Counted from the stretch's first letter, positions 44,032-53,143 are shown. The stretch: 64,000 nt of DNA from Dyadobacter psychrotolerans (GCF_004349265.1 NZ_SMFL01000005.1:434301-498300); one strand, 5' to 3'. The notes: generated by a model not told the origin, from the letters alone. A program made the numbers and translations.

Positions 44032-44095
44032 CTACTAAATTAAAAAATTTAAGTAGCTGTCCAGATATTAGGGAGTATTATATCCATAATTATTG

Positions 44096-44147
44096 ACAAA
44101 GCCGACAGTGCGGCCTACTTTCAAGCAGGCCGCACTGTCGGCTTTGT
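44096..44147. terminator. Perfect 21-bp inverted repeat / terminator
   Basis: The arm at 44096-44116 (starting ACAAAGCCGACAG) and the arm at 44127-44147 are exact reverse complements around a 10-base spacer. It lies 60 bases downstream of the 44207-45079 gene's stop and next to the right IS end. A very stable terminator, or a decayed target of the IS, is possible. Confidence 0.75.
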
Positions 44148-44206
44148 ACTTTGTTCGATTTAACCTGTTAGATATGAATATGCTGAAACATCAACCTCTT
44201 AATGAG

Positions 44207-45079
44207 TTAGATTACGGGATTGATCGAATCTTGAGATAAAGAATCGATTTTATCTTCTTCCCCATTGTCGTACCAGCTCTCAGTATTGATATCCAAGGGA
44301 TCTACTTCTATATTTTTAAAGTCTTTGACATCAACACGTGTTGTACATTCAAATGGAAATGAATCGTTCATTTCTGCGGAATCGTTCCTGTATCCATATT
44401 CTAAAACAACGTGAACATATCCTGAGACATTTGCTGTAATAAAATCAAAATTGATTCCGGTAACAGTAATGTTATTAACTTCCACATCTTCAATACGGGA
44501 TCTCGATGCCAGAATATCGATTTCACTATAAGTACTTTCAATACAATGACTGAAAATCTGTTCATTTAAATTGGCCTCAATCAGTCTTACTAACGACTCT
44601 CTGTATTCCTTAATTCCTTCCAAGAATTCAAAAAGTGAATTGATAACCTCAGCAGTTAAGTCTTCAATTTTAACATCAGCTGCTCCAAATGTAGTTTCGT
44701 TGATGTGAGTGTACTGGTTAAGAATATTTATCGAATCCAACAAAGCATCTTCGCATTCAGTATGATCAAAGTCAATTTGGTCTAAAACTTTATCAGACAA
44801 ACCACCCGAAAGCGCATACCGAATCTTTTGCCGCCTGACAACTTTATTAGCCTTACCAATTTGAGTAGTGAACCAGTTACATTTTAAAACTTCTGCTTCT
44901 GGAGCCAGATCATTAATTATCAAATTTGCAAGTTCGCGAATAACATAGGAAAAATTGTTGAACCTTAACTTGTTAGAGGTCTCGAATAGGTTTGTTAAAG
45001 CAGAGTCAAGTAATTCTCGCTGAAAATCCGATGTAAGAAGATCCTTAAATCTATCTTTTAAAATTTGTTTTTTACTCAT
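44207..45079 (-). CDS. Hypothetical protein, possibly pPIWI-associated-nuclease-like
   Basis: The 290-residue protein is acidic and mostly helical in the first half (FNNFSYVIRELANLIINDLAPEAEVLKCNWF then RRQKIRYALSGGLSD, about residues 41-96) with a beta-rich C-terminal half. The helix-strand pattern and KIRYALSGGLSD recall predicted nucleases associated with prokaryotic Piwi/Argonaute-like loci, but that is a weak recollection, and no Argonaute or pPIWI gene is visible. No catalytic residues can be assigned. The gene is AT-rich compared with the ICE backbone and stands alone. Confidence 0.4.
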   Translation of the reverse strand: MSKKQILKDRFKDLLTSDFQRELLDSALTNLFETSNKLRFNNFSYVIRELANLIINDLAPEAEVLKCNWFTTQIGKANKVVRRQKIRYALSGGLSDKVLDQIDFDHTECEDALLDSINILNQYTHINETTFGAADVKIEDLTAEVINSLFEFLEGIKEYRESLVRLIEANLNEQIFSHCIESTYSEIDILASRSRIEDVEVNNITVTGINFDFITANVSGYVHVVLEYGYRNDSAEMNDSFPFECTTRVDVKDFKNIEVDPLDINTESWYDNGEEDKIDSLSQDSINPVI

Positions 45080-45458
45080 TTTAAATATGGTTATATTATG
45101 TAAATTTCTTTGATTGGGTATAGAGGGGATATGTATAATCGATTTTCAATACTTATGGTTCATCTTTGAAAATAATATATTGAAATAACTCCTATCAACT
45201 TAATTATTTATCCAAATGAAATTTACCGAATACGCAATTGATGGCGCTCTGAGTTAATTCTAAAATTTTTGTAAAAATTGCATCGCAGATGAAAACCCAA
45301 AATTGAAAAGAGGTGGGCCAATATTAGTATGGTTTAGTTGAACCTCAAAATATTTTAATGTTATACTGTCTTTACGATAGCCTCATTTGCTAACATTAGC
45401 ATAGTAGCAAATTGCTGATTATCACTAGGTGAAAAGTGTTGAGCCTATTGTTTGTTCG
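45080..45458. other. AT-rich gap downstream of the XRE gene
   Basis: No gene is supported. A small inverted repeat, GCTAACATTAGC at about 45389-45400, sits within a larger ATTTGCTA...TAGCAAAT (about 45385-45412). It lies downstream of the XRE gene, so it is more likely a terminator or unrelated element than its operator. Confidence 0.45.
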
Positions 45459-45686
45459 CTAAAATGGAAATTCTGGCAGAAAATCCTTTGGAGAGCAATT
45501 TAATACCTTTGCTAAGATATTAATATGATTGATATTATACTTGGCTCTTTTTTTTGGAGACTCAACATGGGATACAAAACTGTCATTCATCTCCATTCTA
45601 AGAGATAATGCTAATTGCGAAAGGCCTAACTCTATTCGTTTTGCCTTCACTTTTTCGATTATAAACAGCTCTATTTGTGATTCCAC
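45459..45686 (-). CDS. XRE-family helix-turn-helix repressor
   Basis: The 75-residue protein is a compact Cro/CI-type HTH: VKAKRIELGLSQLALSLRMEMNDSFVSHVESPK with recognition helix around residues 34-42, followed by NHINILAKVLNCSPKDFLPE. It likely controls a divergent or adjacent promoter. An 18-bp perfect palindrome lies 43-60 bases before its start, suggesting autoregulation. Nothing else in the cassette resembles a phage. Confidence 0.8.
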   Translation of the reverse strand: MESQIELFIIEKVKAKRIELGLSQLALSLRMEMNDSFVSHVESPKKRAKYNINHINILAKVLNCSPKDFLPEFPF

Positions 45687-45728
45687 GTCGTATTTTTCAC
45701 AAATAGCCAGATATTTATATTTTTTTAC

Positions 45729-45746
45729 AATGGTACATGTACCATT
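45729..45746. promoter_or_regulatory. Operator candidate of the XRE repressor
   Basis: AATGGTACATGTACCATT is an exact 18-base palindrome, 43 bases upstream of the XRE start codon, as expected for a dimeric repressor site. A TATATTTG box (45761-45768), matching TAnnTTTG on the plus strand, lies next to it and could drive transcription into the structured region that follows. Confidence 0.65.
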
Positions 45747-46357
45747 AATTATTTAATTTGTATATTTGTAAAATCAGAAATAACACTGATGATTTTATAA
45801 AAACTGCGAAACTTCACAAAGAAATTGAAGCATTCGCTTAGCGTCTCACGTTGGAAAACTGGTAATTTTTGGAACGGGACAATAAGTAGAATAGCTCACG
45901 ACCTAGGCGTGGGTTTGCTTATTAGTTCCAGGGTATACCAGTACCTCCAATGAAATAGGTGAGTTCCACGCCTTTTAGGCGTTCATTAGCTGCCGCAACA
46001 ATAATGAAACTCACCATAATGCTATTGTTCACGCTTCTTGTTTGAGGCAAAACTGGTAACTTTAGTTATGAACCCGATTCTTTCCCTTGTCATTTGCCCA
46101 CCAGAATAGCGGTGTTTTTACGCTTCCTTGGGTTATGCTTCTTTTCAAAAGTCGAGTGGGAGCGTTACGTTCCGATTTCCCTTTCAGTTCCATGTGATAC
46201 CTTTAAACAGTAATCCATGCGTGCATTCACTAATGATATCTTTCAGCTGATCATCCGTAATCCGGAGTAGGGCTTTGCTACTTCTTTGATTTTCATGCTA
46301 TCCTTCCGGGTGAAGGAGACCGGCATGCTCATTTTTCACTCCATAACTACTGTTGCA
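45747..46357 (+). other. Long leader region of the susC operon
   Basis: No gene is supported in these 610 bases. The main feature is the structured segment at 45871-46015. The 11-base direct repeats AAAACTGGTAA flank it at 45855-45865 and 46049-46059. Confidence 0.5.
45871..46015 (+). ncRNA. Predicted structured RNA (stem-loop plus three-way junction)
   Basis: Two domains fold by hand on the plus strand. Domain 1: GGAAC (45871-45875) and AATAAG (45881-45886) pair with CTTATT (45918-45923) and GTTCC (45925-45929), enclosing hairpin CTCACG/CGTGGG (45895-45900/45908-45913). Domain 2: GGTGAGTT (45958-45965) pairs exactly with AACTCACC (46008-46015) and encloses hairpins ACGCC/GGCGT (45968-45972/45978-45982) and TCATTA/TAATGA (45983-45988/46002-46007). 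It contains GCCGCAAC in the second loop. The single U-G pair favours the plus strand. It sits 340 bases before SusC, so it may be a regulatory leader or a separate RNA. Confidence 0.5.
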
Positions 46358-49300
46358 ATGAAAATATTTTATTGCTCCTCAGGCAAAGTATTGCATATTC
46401 TTTTTCATCTACTGGTAATGTCGATTCTTTCCGGAGCGTTTAACCCGCTTCTGGCACAGTCCAGGTATATTAAAGGAAAGGTCGTTGCGGCTGAAAATGG
46501 CGAGCCTTTGACGGGCGCAACCATTCAGCTGCGTGGCAGCTTTCAGGGAACCACCACAGATGCGGGAGGGTTTTTCTCTATACCTTCTCAGGGTGGGAAA
46601 CCCAATCTGATCGTATCATTTATCGGATACCGTTCGGTTGATACACTGCTTCATTTACCGCTTCAAAAGGAGCTTGTCTTTGCTTTGCAGCCTCATGTAG
46701 CGCTCATCAATGAAGTTTCTGTGACCGGGTATCAAAGTATTCCCAAAGAAAGGGCGACCGGCTCTTTTGTGCAGGTTGATAACGCGCTTGTCAGCCGGAG
46801 CGTATCGACCAATATTCTTGACCGGCTTAACGGAATCACAAGCGGCATGCAGTTTACCGGGATTACTTCCAATGCCACCAATGCCAATCCACTCGGAAGG
46901 AACCTGGGCATCAGAATCCGAGGGGAGAGTACGCTTGCCGATGGCACCCAGGTGAGCCGTGACCCGCTGATCGTTTTGGATAATTTTCCCTTTGAGGGAA
47001 ACCTGGATAACATAAATCCCAATGACATCGAATCGGTGACCATCTTAAAAGATGCGGCTGCGGCTTCTATATGGGGCGCGCGGGCTGGCAATGGCGTGAT
47101 TGTCATCGTGACCAAAAAGGGTAGGGCGAACCAGCCGCTTAAAGTTGAATTTAATTCCAATCTTACCATTATTAATAAGCCTGATCTGGGCTATGACAAA
47201 AGTTTTCTTTCATCGCCGGGATACATTGACGCTGAGCAGTATCTTTTCTCCAAAGGGTATTTTGATGCGGATCTTTCTAACAGCTCCAACCGGCCACCTG
47301 TTTCCCCTGCGGTGCAAATCATGGCGGATGGAAAGGCGGGATTACTCACGCCACAGCAGGTTAATACCCAGCTTGATGCGTTAAGAAACACTGATCTGAG
47401 GAGTGATTTTGAAAAGTACATCTATCAAAAGGCAATCAACCAGCAGTATTCGCTTGGTCTTCGGGGCGGGACAAATCATGCGACCTATCATTTGTCGGCT
47501 GGCTATGACAAGAATATTTCCTCTGTCAAACGGAATGGATACCACCGTTTTACCCTGAATTCTTTAAATACCTACACACCGGTGAAGGGGCTCCGTTTAA
47601 CTGCCGGGATCAATTACAGTACAAATAAAACGACTGAGAATAACTATCAAAACCAGTACGGCTCTTTAACGGTTGGTGGCAGTTATACGGATCTGTTCCC
47701 GTATGCGAGGCTCGCTGGTCAGGATGGCAGTCCGCTGGCTATTGTGAAAAATTATAGTGATACGTACCTGAACAGCACGGAAGAGCAAGGGTTTTTAGAT
47801 TGGAAATACAGGCCACTCGATGAAATTGCACTTGCCGACAACTCAGTCCGGTCGTCCAACCTGCTTTTAAAGGCAGCTGTTTCGTATAGTTTTAGTAAGC
47901 ATCTGAGCGCTGAAATTCAGTATCAGAACGAAAAGCAATCCATCGCAGGCCGAAATTATCATAGCCAGCAGACCTATTATGCCAGGGATCTGATCAACCG
48001 GTTTTCTGCTGTGGACTCATCAGCAGCATTTACCTATCCGCTACCAAAGGGAGGGGTCTTAGAACTTAATCAGGCTGAGTTCAACGCCAATAATCTCAGA
48101 AGCCAGCTGAACTTTGATAAGACCTTCGCCGGAAGGCACGCAGTCAATGCGATTGCCGGAGCTGAGCTCAGAGCGCTTAAAACGACTGGTTTTAACAGGA
48201 TATCGTATGGATATCTGGATGAAACAGGGATCTCGGTCAATAACCTGAATTTTTCGGAGTACCTGCCAACCAATCCGGCAGGTACCGCTTTGATCCCTTA
48301 CCCTGACGGCAATATTTCGGGTTTTACAAACCGGTTTATATCGTATTATTTTAACGGGTCTTACAGTTATGATCACCGCTACACACTGACGCTGAGCGGC
48401 AGGCGTGATGGAGCCAACATCTTTGGGGCTAAAACCAATGACCGGATCACGCCGCTGTGGTCAGCTGGCGGCAGCTGGGATATTTCCAGCGAAAAATTCT
48501 ATCACCTAAGCTGGCTTCCGTATCTGCGGATGCGTGCTTCGTACGGAACCAGTGGCAATGTCTATCAGGGGTCTGTCTACGTCAGGGGTACCTATCTGGC
48601 CAGTGATCTGACCGGGGCGCTATTTATTAATAACCTGACCGCCCCGAACCCTGAGCTTAAATGGGAAACGATAAAGACAGCGAATGTGGGTATTGATTTC
48701 GGACTTGTGAAAGACCGTCTGAGCGGCAGCATCGAATATTATAACAAAAAGGGAGCGGACCTGATCCAGAACCAGGCGATTGCTCCATCAGCCGGGTTTA
48801 ACTTTTTCTACGGGAATTCGGCCGCAACAGCAACCAACGGGATAGACCTTACTTTAAAAAGTAATAATCTGACAGGCAGCCTGGGCTGGTCGACCACCTT
48901 GTTGGTAAGCCATCTGGCGGATAAGATTACAAAGTATGATGCCAAACTTAGCTCGGGAAGCATCCAGGGGAGCAGTGGCGGGCGTGTCGGTATGGTCGGC
49001 AAACCGTTGTATAGTATTTTTAGCTATAAATGGGCGGGGCTGGATGCTGCCACCGGCGACCCGCAGGGATATCTGAACGGTGAGATCAGTAGAAATTATA
49101 CCGGTATCATCAATAATTTTAGTGCGGATAGTCTTGTATTTCACGGCTCAGCAGTGCCGACCTGGTTTGGGTCGTTACGTAACGATCTGACCTTTCAACG
49201 CTGGTCGCTTTCGTTTAATCTGGTCTATAAGCTCGGATATTATTTTAGAAGACCGGGCAGCTCGATTAACTACACAGATATATTGTCCGGATACGCGCAT

Positions 49301-49654
49301 CAGGATTACAATGCCCGCTGGCAAAAGCCGGGTGATGAGCTCGGCACTCAGGTTCCCTCCATGGTTTATCCTTCCAATAACCAGCGTAATACATTTTACC
49401 AGTATTCGCAGGCACTGGTTGAAAGAGCGGATCATATCCGTTTGCAGGACATCCGATTGGCATATACAATCAATCGAAAAGCATCGGGCTCCCTGCCTTT
49501 TGAATCCGCGCAGCTTTATCTGTATGCCAGTAATCCGGGTATTGTCTGGCGGGCCAACAAACAGGGGCTTGATCCTGATTATGTAAATGTGCAGCGGCGG
49601 CATATGTTGCCAGCACCCTTTTCACTGTCTGTGGGCCTGAGGGCTGATTTCTAA
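46358..49654 (+). CDS. SusC/RagA-family TonB-dependent outer-membrane transporter
   Basis: The protein is about 1098 residues long when started at MKIFYCSSGKVLHILFH (46358), which gives a normal signal peptide ending PLLAQ; two more ATGs lie upstream in frame. A carboxypeptidase-regulatory-like domain (GKVVAAENGEPLTGATIQLRGS) is followed by a plug domain (VSVTGYQSIPKERATGSF ... SVTILKDAAAASIWGARAGNGVIVIVTKKG) and a beta barrel to the C-terminal Phe (SLSVGLRADF). It imports a ligand bound by the SusD partner 20 bases downstream. The ligand could be a glycan, a peptide or a siderophore; none is indicated. Confidence 0.95.
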   Translation: MKIFYCSSGKVLHILFHLLVMSILSGAFNPLLAQSRYIKGKVVAAENGEPLTGATIQLRGSFQGTTTDAGGFFSIPSQGGKPNLIVSFIGYRSVDTLLHLPLQKELVFALQPHVALINEVSVTGYQSIPKERATGSFVQVDNALVSRSVSTNILDRLNGITSGMQFTGITSNATNANPLGRNLGIRIRGESTLADGTQVSRDPLIVLDNFPFEGNLDNINPNDIESVTILKDAAAASIWGARAGNGVIVIVTKKGRANQPLKVEFNSNLTIINKPDLGYDKSFLSSPGYIDAEQYLFSKGYFDADLSNSSNRPPVSPAVQIMADGKAGLLTPQQVNTQLDALRNTDLRSDFEKYIYQKAINQQYSLGLRGGTNHATYHLSAGYDKNISSVKRNGYHRFTLNSLNTYTPVKGLRLTAGINYSTNKTTENNYQNQYGSLTVGGSYTDLFPYARLAGQDGSPLAIVKNYSDTYLNSTEEQGFLDWKYRPLDEIALADNSVRSSNLLLKAAVSYSFSKHLSAEIQYQNEKQSIAGRNYHSQQTYYARDLINRFSAVDSSAAFTYPLPKGGVLELNQAEFNANNLRSQLNFDKTFAGRHAVNAIAGAELRALKTTGFNRISYGYLDETGISVNNLNFSEYLPTNPAGTALIPYPDGNISGFTNRFISYYFNGSYSYDHRYTLTLSGRRDGANIFGAKTNDRITPLWSAGGSWDISSEKFYHLSWLPYLRMRASYGTSGNVYQGSVYVRGTYLASDLTGALFINNLTAPNPELKWETIKTANVGIDFGLVKDRLSGSIEYYNKKGADLIQNQAIAPSAGFNFFYGNSAATATNGIDLTLKSNNLTGSLGWSTTLLVSHLADKITKYDAKLSSGSIQGSSGGRVGMVGKPLYSIFSYKWAGLDAATGDPQGYLNGEISRNYTGIINNFSADSLVFHGSAVPTWFGSLRNDLTFQRWSLSFNLVYKLGYYFRRPGSSINYTDILSGYAHQDYNARWQKPGDELGTQVPSMVYPSNNQRNTFYQYSQALVERADHIRLQDIRLAYTINRKASGSLPFESAQLYLYASNPGIVWRANKQGLDPDYVNVQRRHMLPAPFSLSVGLRADF

Positions 49655-49673
49655 CCATTAATTTTTTTATGCG

Positions 49674-51083
49674 ATGAAAAACCGAAACCGGATATTTTCG
49701 ATCCTTCCTTTTTTGTTTGTTTTAATGATGTTGTATATCAGCAGTTGCCAGCTTCAGGACGACTGGCTGAATGTAAAACGGGATAAATCTGATATAAGCC
49801 CCAAAAGCCTGGATGATTTGCAGGCAGTACTTGATAACAGTAATACCATGAACCGGGGCTATCCCATGCTGGGAATGACCGGCACGGATAATCTGTATCT
49901 ACCTGATAACATTCTGGGCTCGGTCAGTCAGCGCGAGCGGAATGCTTACAGCTGGGCAAAAGACATCTATCAGGGAGGACCAACACCTGATTTTAATCAG
50001 CCCTATATTGTCTCCGAGTATTGCAATATCGTTTTGGATGCCCTGGTGAATCTGGCCGCTTCGCAGTCGCAAAAAACGCAGGCTGATAACATCAAAGGGC
50101 AGGCCCTGTTTCACCGGGCCATGTCGCTTTACAACTTGTCCCAGCTTTTTTGTAAACCTTATCAGCCCGCAACCGCGGCGCAAGACCTGGGACTCCAATT
50201 GAAAACGAGCTCAGATCCCAACGAGAAAACCAAGCGTTCCAGCGTTAAAGAAACCTACGCATTCATGATTGCTGATTTAAAGCAGGCCGCCGCGCTCTTG
50301 CCACAAAAACAGCAGTTTACCACACGCCCATCAAGGGCTGCGGCACTTGCACTGCTCTCGAAGATCTACCTTTCGATGCAGGATTATAAAAATGCCGCAG
50401 AGGTTTCAGCACTGTCTTTGGGAGAAAATCCACCGATCCTGGACTTTAACAGCACGACTATTAAACCGGCGGCAACCTTCGTTTTTCCGGCTTACAGCAA
50501 CCAGCATGCAAATCAGGAGATTATTTTTTACGCTTATGGGCAAACCCTGGCGTCACTTTGGCCGGTTAATACGGTTGGTTTTGCCGATACCGCGCTATTT
50601 AAATCGTATCATAAAGATGATCTTAGAAAGTCGCTTTTTTTCAAAGTGAACAGCAGCGGCCTTGCCAAATTTACCGGTTCCTACACGGGTGCAAATTACA
50701 ATTTCTCAGGCCTTTCCGTCAACGAGATACTGCTGGTTCAGGCTGAGTCGCTGGCACGTACCGGTCAAAGTCAGAAAGCCAAGGACCTGCTCGATGGACT
50801 TTTGCTAAAAAGATATAAAACCGGCAGCTATCAAAAAATGCAGACTGGTGACCAGCAGCTGCTGACAGCAATTCTGGCTGAGCGGCGGAAAGAGCTGCCT
50901 TTTACAGGTCAGCTGCGTTGGGAGGATCTTCGCCGGTTAAACCAGGATCCGGCATTTGCCAAAACGCTGGTGCGCACGGTTAAAGGAGAGAAATTTGAGC
51001 TGTTACCCAATGTCAACAAATACGTTTTTCCCCTCCCGGATCAGGAGATACAGCTTAGTAATGTGCAGCAAAACAACCGATAA
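49674..51083 (+). CDS. SusD/RagB-family surface lipoprotein
   Basis: The 469-residue protein has a lipoprotein signal (ISSCQ, Cys at about residue 26) and the TPR-like SusD fold (FHRAMSLYNLSQLFCKPYQPA; C-terminal RRKELPFTGQLRWEDLRRLNQDP). It is the ligand-capturing lid over the SusC barrel. It is co-transcribed with susC and the TlpA-like gene. Fairly divergent from polysaccharide SusD proteins; no glycosidase is nearby. Confidence 0.92.
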   Translation: MKNRNRIFSILPFLFVLMMLYISSCQLQDDWLNVKRDKSDISPKSLDDLQAVLDNSNTMNRGYPMLGMTGTDNLYLPDNILGSVSQRERNAYSWAKDIYQGGPTPDFNQPYIVSEYCNIVLDALVNLAASQSQKTQADNIKGQALFHRAMSLYNLSQLFCKPYQPATAAQDLGLQLKTSSDPNEKTKRSSVKETYAFMIADLKQAAALLPQKQQFTTRPSRAAALALLSKIYLSMQDYKNAAEVSALSLGENPPILDFNSTTIKPAATFVFPAYSNQHANQEIIFYAYGQTLASLWPVNTVGFADTALFKSYHKDDLRKSLFFKVNSSGLAKFTGSYTGANYNFSGLSVNEILLVQAESLARTGQSQKAKDLLDGLLLKRYKTGSYQKMQTGDQQLLTAILAERRKELPFTGQLRWEDLRRLNQDPAFAKTLVRTVKGEKFELLPNVNKYVFPLPDQEIQLSNVQQNNR

Positions 51084-51102
51084 TCAACTAAAAACAAGGT
51101 CA

Positions 51103-52611
51103 ATGAAAAAGGCAATGATGTTTAGTATGGCTTTGCTGTCAGGGATTGCCCTGGCAATGGGGCAGCCAGTAAAACAATCCACAATTGATATTACAGTGCG
51201 CTTTGCGCCGAACCAACCGGGAGATACCCTCTATTTAAGCTGCAACCCTTATTTTTTTAGTTTTATGGGAGATTTAAATTCCAATCTGATCAAAAGCGTT
51301 GTTGGTCGTGATGGAACCTGTCATTTTAAGGTCCCTGTTCAGCAGCCCAGCGGAAGGTTTACGGTGTCCAAGAGGTTTGATCTGGATACGAATTTGATCC
51401 CAAATGGTAAAATGAAGACCATGAATGCCCTGATCAACAATTTTTTCTGGGATGCCGGGGACCAGCTCGTTGTCGACGTAAAGAAATATGCTTCCAGCGG
51501 AAGAAACCAAATATCACCCAATTATGATTTTCATTACAGTTTTTCCGGCAGAGGTGCCTTGAAGAATAACATTCGTTTCAAAGTTGATTCGGCATACTTT
51601 CATCAGGATTTTGTCTACGGATTTTTTGAACATCCCTTTACCGATAATTTTCAATACAATGATGTATGTGTTAACCGGATCAAAGCGGCTGTTCCGGTTG
51701 TAGAGCACTACAAAGCCAGCTTGGATGAATTTTACTATGGTGTAATCAAAGCAGAATTTTTTTACCGGGACGCTGGTGCGCGGTTTCGACACATGCGCTA
51801 TTTCTTTGAGAAGAATATCAAAGGTAATCAGCAGGCACGGCAGCAGTTTTTGAAAAAGTATGAGCAAAGTCTGGCAGAACATTTTTCGGGGTCAGAAGAT
51901 CCCAATAGTGTCGAGTACGTAAATTTTTTAAACCAGAAGGCTGCTTTTGCAGACTTTCTGGTGCATGGAGATAGTAATACAGATCGGATTATAGAAAGTT
52001 TGATGGCTGATTACCGCAGTGTAACAAAAGACAGGGTCGTCACACTGGCGCTTGAAGGAAAAGCCTCTGCCAATTTCAATGTACTACTTGACAGCGCCCT
52101 GGCGTTTGCCCGTGACCCGGCGAGCCGGATGCGGCTGGAAAAGTTAAAAATGCGAAAGAGCGGAATAGAGCCTTTCCCGTTCAAGCTGCCTGACCAGACA
52201 GGTAAATATGTGAAACTGGAAGACTTTAGGGGGAAATTTGTCTTTGTTGACTTCTGGTTTACGGGCTGTGGAGGGTGCACGGGTTATTATCAGAAAGTGC
52301 TTTCGAAGATCGAGCATCTTTTTGATCCCAGGGATATTGCCTTTGTGACCATTAGTACAGATACCGGAAAGGCTCTCTGGCTTAAAAGCATTAAAAGCGG
52401 CAAGTATGTTTCACAGCAGTCCGTAAATCTTTTCACCGAGGGCAAAGGCGATAAACATCCTGCGATAGAGCACTACAAGTTTAATAGCTACCCTTCATTT
52501 CTTTTGATTGACCGCCAGGGTAAAATCATGGCATTTAATACAGAAGAGCTTGCAAAAAGAGACCCTGATAATCTTACCAGGGTCCTTCGGGCAGCGATAG
52601 AAAAGAAGTAA
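51103..52611 (+). CDS. TlpA-like thioredoxin-fold protein with large N-terminal extension
   Basis: The protein is 502 residues from MKKAMMFSMALLSGIALAMGQ (51103), 20 bases after SusD. A signal peptide (about 1-20) is followed by about 340 residues of N-terminal domain without clear homology, then a thioredoxin domain with the CGGC active site at Cys389/Cys392 (WFTGCGGCTGYY). The position and redox motif fit a periplasmic TlpA-type disulfide reductase of Bacteroidota SusCD operons. The start at 51103 is chosen because the longer ORF overlaps susD. A role in reducing Cys of an imported or exported peptide is speculative. Confidence 0.85.
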   Translation: MKKAMMFSMALLSGIALAMGQPVKQSTIDITVRFAPNQPGDTLYLSCNPYFFSFMGDLNSNLIKSVVGRDGTCHFKVPVQQPSGRFTVSKRFDLDTNLIPNGKMKTMNALINNFFWDAGDQLVVDVKKYASSGRNQISPNYDFHYSFSGRGALKNNIRFKVDSAYFHQDFVYGFFEHPFTDNFQYNDVCVNRIKAAVPVVEHYKASLDEFYYGVIKAEFFYRDAGARFRHMRYFFEKNIKGNQQARQQFLKKYEQSLAEHFSGSEDPNSVEYVNFLNQKAAFADFLVHGDSNTDRIIESLMADYRSVTKDRVVTLALEGKASANFNVLLDSALAFARDPASRMRLEKLKMRKSGIEPFPFKLPDQTGKYVKLEDFRGKFVFVDFWFTGCGGCTGYYQKVLSKIEHLFDPRDIAFVTISTDTGKALWLKSIKSGKYVSQQSVNLFTEGKGDKHPAIEHYKFNSYPSFLLIDRQGKIMAFNTEELAKRDPDNLTRVLRAAIEKK

Positions 52612-52616
52612 GCATT

Positions 52617-52646
52617 TCAGGGAATTCCTTTCATGGAATTCCCTGA
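52617..52646 (+). terminator. Terminator of the susC-susD-tlpA operon
   Basis: TCAGGGAATTCC (52617-52628) pairs exactly with GGAATTCCCTGA (52635-52646) around a 6-base loop, starting 6 bases after the TlpA-like stop. A short TTTC tail follows. It may also serve the convergent DUF6520-like gene. Confidence 0.85.
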
Positions 52647-52655
52647 TTTCAATCA

Positions 52656-52940
52656 TTAATCAGCACTTCTCCAATCAGTGGCAGTTGCCTGTGTTTTTAA
52701 AATCCGGTTGTTTGCATCCGGTGTGGCAGTGCTGGAAATTTTGCAAGTCACATCATTACCATTGCCGCAATCAGGATCCTGCACGGAGGTTACATGATAA
52801 GATGTGGCATCCTCACTGTCTACATTGAATGTAGCGAGTACCGGTTTACTTTTTCCGGTTGCTTTTTCGCTTGTTGCAAAAGCGGCACCCACAGCAATCA
52901 TAGCTGCCAAAACGGGGAAAATGAATTTTCTTGTTTTCAT
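52656..52940 (-). CDS. Small exported DUF6520-like protein
   Basis: The 94-residue protein has a signal peptide (MKTRKFIFPVLAAMIAVGAAFA, cleaved about residue 22) and a short, Thr/Ser/Asp-rich mature part with the only two Cys in DCGNGNDVTC. This pattern fits the DUF6520 family of tiny Bacteroidota exported proteins often seen near TlpA, SusCD and Crp genes. It is convergent with the TlpA-like gene. It could be a surface or periplasmic peptide, or a substrate of the neighbouring TlpA, but nothing proves this. Confidence 0.65.
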   Translation of the reverse strand: MKTRKFIFPVLAAMIAVGAAFATSEKATGKSKPVLATFNVDSEDATSYHVTSVQDPDCGNGNDVTCKISSTATPDANNRILKTQATATDWRSAD

Positions 52941-53143
52941 AATCGTACTTTGAGTAAACTGTTAATTAATACGCCTACTATCTTACAGGTTTTCGGCTTT
53001 CTCCTGATTCACCTTGCGCAATGGAATATCTTTAAGCGGGTTATGTCTGGTGTCCGGTTAATAGCTTACCAGACATTGATGCTTAAAATTACCAGCTGGT
53101 AAAGCCGGGATACTGCACAAAAGGCAAGAAGTGAACCCGGAAG

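Larger units (their letters stand above)
42862..44079 (-). mobile_element. IS3-family insertion sequence
   Basis: The element of about 1.2 kb carries orfA (43741-44031) and orfB (42905-43744). Its imperfect terminal inverted repeats are about 26 bases: AATACTCCC with CTGGACAGCCA inward at the left and AATACTCCC with CTGGACAGCTA at the right. I could not identify a target duplication, so the exact ends may differ by a few bases. It lies immediately upstream of the tra promoter and downstream of the 21-bp hairpin. Confidence 0.85.

Noticed and set aside
42855..44085. Target-site duplication of the IS3 element
   Set aside because: No 3-4 bp direct repeat matches at both ends with the inverted repeats as drawn; ATAT near both ends does not align with the repeat ends.
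45871..46015. Cobalamin riboswitch assignment for the structured segment
   Set aside because: GGTGAGTTCC and GCCGCAAC are reminiscent of parts of that class, and cobalamin riboswitches often precede TonB receptors, but the B12 box (AGYCMGGAGACCTGCC-like) is not present downstream.
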